NCBI RefSeq assembly: GCF_000264495.1
Contig: NC_017954.1
Coordinates: forward strand, 1,116,001-1,180,000
DNA: 64,000 nt
Reading direction: 5' to 3'
Source of the DNA: Thermogladius calderae 1633
GTDB taxonomy: Archaea; Thermoproteota; Thermoprotei_A; Sulfolobales; Desulfurococcaceae
The translations under genes and the position numbers were made by a program. Of this stretch, positions 60,700-64,000 are shown one piece after another (within the stretch, counting starts at the first letter, position 1; every line of letters begins with the position of its first letter). The notes under the pieces are model-generated. The model did not search any database. It had not been told where the DNA came from and saw nothing but the letters and a program-made list of their open reading frames with translations.

Positions 60700-60972
60700 A
60701 TGTCCCAGCAAGCCGGTTGGAGAAGCCTCCCTAAAGCAGGTGTGACCTTCAGGCTGTCAACCGACTACAAGACTGGGGACTGGAGAGCCCTCAAGCCGGT
60801 TATAGACTACAACAAGTGCACGAAGTGCATGCTCTGCTGGTTGTTCTGCCCCGACATGGCGATAGTCTGGGACGGTGAGAACGTGGTGGTGAACTACGAC
60901 TACTGTAAGGGCTGCGGTATCTGCGCAAACGAGTGCCCGGTTAAGGCCATAAGCATGGTACCCGAGTTCTAG
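60700..60972 (+). CDS. porD: Pyruvate:ferredoxin oxidoreductase, delta subunit (2[4Fe-4S])
   Basis: The 90-residue ferredoxin-like subunit carries CTKCMLCWLFCPD and CKGCGICANECP, which bind two [4Fe-4S] clusters. ATG 60700 follows the gamma stop without a gap. The stop is ten bases before the alpha start at 60982. Confidence 0.95.
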   Translation: MSQQAGWRSLPKAGVTFRLSTDYKTGDWRALKPVIDYNKCTKCMLCWLFCPDMAIVWDGENVVVNYDYCKGCGICANECPVKAISMVPEF

Positions 60973-60981
60973 GTGGTAGCC

Positions 60982-62241
60982 GTGACCCAGGCCGTGGTTA
61001 AACCCCGAGTACCCTTGGAGAAGCAAGTCATGATGACCGTGAACGGCGACGAGGCAGTGGCGTACGCCGTCAAGCAGAGCCTAGTCGACGTCGTCGCCGC
61101 GTACCCGATCACACCCCAGACGATCATAGTCGAGAAGTTCTCGGAGTTCGTTGCAGACGGCGAGGTGAAGACCGAGTTCGTCCCCGTAGAGTCGGAGCAC
61201 TCCGCCATGAGCGCCTGCGTCGGGGCCGCGGCCGCGGGCGCCAGGGCCTTCACAGCGACCTCCTCGCAGGGGCTCGCCCTCATGGTGGAGATACTGTACA
61301 TCGCGTCCGCCCTGAGGCTACCCATAGTCATGGCGGTAGTCAACAGGGCCCTCTCGGCCCCGATCAACATACACAACGACCACAGCGACGCGTACCTCAT
61401 GAGGGACTCGGGCTGGATACAGCTCTTCGCCGAGAACGTACAGGAGGCCTACGACACCACTATCCAGGCCTTCAAGATAGCCGAGGACGAGCGGGTGCTC
61501 TTGCCCGTGGCCGTTAACCTGGACGGCTTCTTCCTCAGCCACACGCTCGAGAACATCTACATGCTCCCCGACGAGGTCGTCCACGAGTTCCTCGGCGGCT
61601 ACAGGAAGGTGAGCAAGGTGAAGGTCGACTACTTCGACGAGGAGGTACCCCTCGCACTCAACCCCGCTAGGCCCCTGAGCTTCGGCAACCTGGACTTGTA
61701 CGACTACTACTTCGAGCACAAGGTCCAGCAGGTGGAGGCGATGAAGAGCGTCCCCGAGGTCGTACGCGAGGTCAACGAGGAGTGGTTCAAGCTGACTGGG
61801 AGGAGGTACGGCGACGGCATACTAGACCCGTTCGAGGTGGAGGACGCCGACGTAGTCCTAGTGGGTATGGGTAGCGGCGTCGGGACCATGAGGAGCGTAG
61901 TGAGGAGGCTGAGGAAGGAGGGCCTCAAGGTGGGGCTGGTGAAGCTCAGGATGTTCAGGCCGTTCCCGTTCAAGGAGGTCGTTGAGGTGTTGAAGAACGC
62001 AAAAGTCGTAGCGGTAATGGAGAAGGGGGTGAGCCCGGGTAGCTACGGCCCGCTATTCCTCGAGGTCAACACAGCCCTGTACGACCTGAAGAGCAGGCCA
62101 GCGCTGGTCAACTACGTCTACGGGCTAGGCGGTAGAGACCTCGTCCCGGACCTCGTCGAGGGGATGATAAGGGGGCTGTTTAAGGAGCTCGAGAAGGGGG
62201 TATTCGAGCCCAAGCTCAGGTACCTCGGCGTGAGGGAGTGA
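60982..62241 (+). CDS. porA: Pyruvate:ferredoxin oxidoreductase, alpha subunit
   Basis: The 419-residue subunit has the conserved VAAYPITPQTIIVEKFSEF, FVPVESEHSAMSACVGAAA and FTATSSQGLALMVE segments, and LSAPINIHNDHSDAYLMRD, which forms part of the active site in PorA. GTG 60982 is chosen because GGTGG ends 6 bases before it; GTG 60973 is nine bases upstream. It makes acetyl-CoA and reduced ferredoxin from pyruvate together with the beta chain. Confidence 0.94.
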   Translation: MTQAVVKPRVPLEKQVMMTVNGDEAVAYAVKQSLVDVVAAYPITPQTIIVEKFSEFVADGEVKTEFVPVESEHSAMSACVGAAAAGARAFTATSSQGLALMVEILYIASALRLPIVMAVVNRALSAPINIHNDHSDAYLMRDSGWIQLFAENVQEAYDTTIQAFKIAEDERVLLPVAVNLDGFFLSHTLENIYMLPDEVVHEFLGGYRKVSKVKVDYFDEEVPLALNPARPLSFGNLDLYDYYFEHKVQQVEAMKSVPEVVREVNEEWFKLTGRRYGDGILDPFEVEDADVVLVGMGSGVGTMRSVVRRLRKEGLKVGLVKLRMFRPFPFKEVVEVLKNAKVVAVMEKGVSPGSYGPLFLEVNTALYDLKSRPALVNYVYGLGGRDLVPDLVEGMIRGLFKELEKGVFEPKLRYLGVRE

Positions 62242-62251
62242 GGTGGTAGGC

Positions 62252-63310
62252 GTGGTCGTGAAGACCCTGCCCGAGTTCCCCGTCAAGAAGGGCGAGCCGG
62301 CGTACAAGCTCTGGTTGTTCGAGCCAGGACAAAAAGTGGAGATGCCACTGGTCTTCAACCTCAGGCAACTAGCTGAGACGAGAAGGCCCGCCCTACTGCC
62401 GGGCCACAGGCTGTGCGCTGGCTGCGCTGCCCCAATAGTAGTCAAGCTCGCGAGCTTCGCCTTCAGAGGCCCCACTATAGTCGTCACGGCAACGGGCTGC
62501 CTCGAGGTCTCGACCACCATCTTCCCGTACACCAGCTGGGCTGTCCCGTGGATCCACAACGCGTTCGAGAACGCCGCGGCGACAGCCTCCGGTATAGCGG
62601 CCGCTGTAGAGGCCATGAAGAAGACCGGGAGACTGCCCTACGAGCACGTCGACGTCGTCGTCTTCGCGGGCGACGGCGGCACCTTCGACATCGGCTTCCA
62701 GGCCCTCAGCGGTGCGGCAGAGAGGGGCCACGACTTCCTCTACATACTCTACGACAACGAGGCGTACATGAACACCGGGATACAGAGGAGCGGCGGCACG
62801 CCCAAGTACGCTTGGACCACGACGTCGCCCGTGGGGAGCGTGCTGCCGGGTAAGATGGAGAACAAGAAGCCCATAGCAGAGATAATGGTGGCTCACAGGA
62901 TACCCTACGTAGCGACCGCGACGCCGGCCCACTGGATGGACTTCATGAAGAAGGTGAGGAAGGGTATAGAAGTGAAGGGCCCCGCTTTCATACACGCCCT
63001 GAGCAGCTGCGACAGGGGTTGGAGGCACGACACAGCGCTGACGCTAGAGGTGACGAGGAGGGCTGTCGACACCTGCTACTTCCCGCTGTGGGAGTGGACG
63101 CCCGAGACAGGCTACGTGCTCACCGATAGGAGCCTGGCCATCGCCAGGAACCCCAAGCTGAAGCAGCCGATCGAGAAGTACCTCGAGCTGCAGGGTAGGT
63201 TCAGGCACCTGCTGAAGCCCGAGAACAAGCACCTGGTGAAGGAGCTACAGGAGCTAGTCGACGCCGCCTGGGAGGAGCTACTCAGGAAGGCGAGTAACGC
63301 CCCAAGGTGA
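62252..63310 (+). CDS. porB: Pyruvate:ferredoxin oxidoreductase, beta subunit (thiamine diphosphate)
   Basis: The 352-residue subunit contains GHRLCAGCAAPIVVKLAS, the cluster or active-site CxxC, and the thiamine-binding FAGDGGTFDIGFQALSGA followed by YDNEAYMNTGIQRSG. These are hallmarks of PorB. GTG 62252 follows GGTGG by 5 bases; GTG 62243 is possible. It completes the operon. Confidence 0.94.
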   Translation: MVVKTLPEFPVKKGEPAYKLWLFEPGQKVEMPLVFNLRQLAETRRPALLPGHRLCAGCAAPIVVKLASFAFRGPTIVVTATGCLEVSTTIFPYTSWAVPWIHNAFENAAATASGIAAAVEAMKKTGRLPYEHVDVVVFAGDGGTFDIGFQALSGAAERGHDFLYILYDNEAYMNTGIQRSGGTPKYAWTTTSPVGSVLPGKMENKKPIAEIMVAHRIPYVATATPAHWMDFMKKVRKGIEVKGPAFIHALSSCDRGWRHDTALTLEVTRRAVDTCYFPLWEWTPETGYVLTDRSLAIARNPKLKQPIEKYLELQGRFRHLLKPENKHLVKELQELVDAAWEELLRKASNAPR

Positions 63311-63343
63311 ACGGCGAGGAGTAGAACGAGTTTTTTAGACAAG

Positions 63344-63832
63344 ATCGATTTAAGGAGTAGCCTCGTCGCCTGCGTTGGGTCCCCGCTGAGGGGAGACGAC
63401 AGGATAGGGCTTATCGTGTGCGAGGAGCTTTCCAGGTGTGGAGTCCCCAGCGTGGTCTGCGAGTACGGCCTAGAGAACTGCCTCTCACACATCTTCTCGG
63501 CCAGGCCCGAGAACCTGGTAGTGGTGGACGCGGTCTACTCGGACAAGCTGGGCGAGGGGGACGTAGTCCTAGTAGACCTCGACAAGGTCTCCGAGTACTA
63601 CATCCCCACCACGCATAGTCTCCCCCTCAGGATGCTCGTTGACATGCTGGTGAGAGGGGGTGCTGTAAAGAGGGTCTACATCATAGGGGTCTCGGTCAAG
63701 AATCTGGACGTGTCCCTGGAGGTCTCGCAAAGGGTGTTAGAGGCCGGCATGAATCTCTCTAAAGCGTTATGCGACGCTTTTAAAGAGGGTAAGGTAGACG
63801 AGGAGGGGCGACGCAGCGGTCTTCAGGATTAG
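63344..63832 (+). CDS. Hydrogenase-maturation-type endopeptidase (HycI/HyaD family)
   Basis: The conserved N-terminal motif CVGSPLRGDDRIGLIVCEEL and the later VVVDAVYSDKLGEGDVVLVD and THSLPLRMLVDML match proteases that trim the C-terminus of NiFe-hydrogenase large subunits. The first canonical start, GTG 63416, lies after the GDD motif, so translation must start earlier. No ATG, GTG or TTG exists between there and the stop at 63308-63310; ATC 63344 is a placeholder for an unusual start. The normal metal-binding glutamate/aspartate pattern appears partly altered (GSPLRGDD, then DAVYSD), so it could be a diverged member. The 3' end overlaps a minus-strand gene. Confidence 0.7.
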   Translation: MDLRSSLVACVGSPLRGDDRIGLIVCEELSRCGVPSVVCEYGLENCLSHIFSARPENLVVVDAVYSDKLGEGDVVLVDLDKVSEYYIPTTHSLPLRMLVDMLVRGGAVKRVYIIGVSVKNLDVSLEVSQRVLEAGMNLSKALCDAFKEGKVDEEGRRSGLQD

Positions 63833-64000
63833 CCTGAAGTGCTCGTCGTAGTCGAGAGGGTTGAACAACCCGCTAGAGCTTACGACTTTTAATATAGGCG
63901 GTGCTAGCTCTGGTACTCCAATGCCCGAGAACCCCCTCTCCAGCGAGTTCAGACGCGCTAGTCTCTTGACCTCCCTCTCGTAAGTCGCCGGGTTCTCAAG
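63767..64000 (-). CDS. Partial minus-strand gene, product not recognised
   Basis: The frame is open from the window edge to TAA at 63769-63767, 77 residues, with codon use like that of real genes here (AGG, GAG, CTC). It contains ERGFSGIGVPELAPPILKVV and NPLDYDEHFRLILKTAASP. It overlaps the 3' end of the protease gene by 66 bases in convergent orientation. No family is recognised. Confidence 0.6.
   Translation of the reverse strand, partial: LENPATYEREVKRLARLNSLERGFSGIGVPELAPPILKVVSSSGLFNPLDYDEHFRLILKTAASPLLVYLTLFKSVA

Overview
The window looks like a stretch of chromosome from an anaerobic, hyperthermophilic crenarchaeon, most likely of the Desulfurococcales type. The evidence is archaeal TATA-box promoters, heavy use of GTG and TTG starts, a strong AGG/AGA preference for arginine, tightly overlapping genes, a HerA-NurA pair, archaellum-type pilin signals, IS607/TnpB-type elements and two ferredoxin-dependent 2-oxoacid oxidoreductases. 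By eye the G+C content is in the mid-50s percent. The species cannot be named from sequence reading alone.

Left part (1-16.5 kb): the end of a SufB/SufD-type Fe-S assembly gene, a proline-rich membrane protein, proC, a Na+/H+ dicarboxylate symporter with an odd 5' end, and a small SLOG-HEPN gene pair. These are followed by a scarred region where a macro-domain gene and a DUF488 gene are both truncated around an IS607-family element (TnpA serine recombinase plus TnpB) and what looks like a solitary TnpB-element right end / omega RNA. Next come a pyruvate/oxaloacetate carboxylase-type subunit, a P-type proton ATPase, and a NitT/TauT-type ABC importer with a divergent AAA-associated-domain partner.

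Central part (16.5-33 kb): a 10-kb, four-gene, overlapping operon encodes a DUF1156 DNA methyltransferase, a DUF499 AAA-type ATPase, a small unknown protein and an SNF2-type helicase ending in a DUF3883 nuclease-like domain. It resembles the methylase/ATPase/helicase core of BREX type 3 or DISARM systems, but no PglZ, BrxL, DUF1998 or phospholipase-D partner is visible. This is the best candidate for an undescribed defence system here. Immediately downstream a zinc-finger-less TnpB element splits a MutY/Nth-family DNA glycosylase gene into two parts, and a HerA-NurA end-resection pair follows on the other strand.

Right-centre (33-55.5 kb): an oligopeptide ABC importer (binding protein and two permeases, no ATPases), a LysE-type exporter and a double-ACT regulator sharing an intergenic palindrome, an abundant-type pilin, an ACT-V4R sensor with a small winged-helix protein, an HD phosphohydrolase followed by four small genes, and a site-2 protease. 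A large type IV pilus / secretion locus follows: an assembly ATPase transcribed away from its membrane platform and six surface proteins, one an 862-residue DUF2341 protein.

Right end (55.5-64 kb): tRNA-Ala(CGC), class II lysyl-tRNA synthetase, and two complete four-subunit 2-oxoacid:ferredoxin oxidoreductases transcribed divergently (delta-alpha-beta-gamma and gamma-delta-alpha-beta). These are followed by a hydrogenase-maturation-type protease and a partial minus-strand gene.
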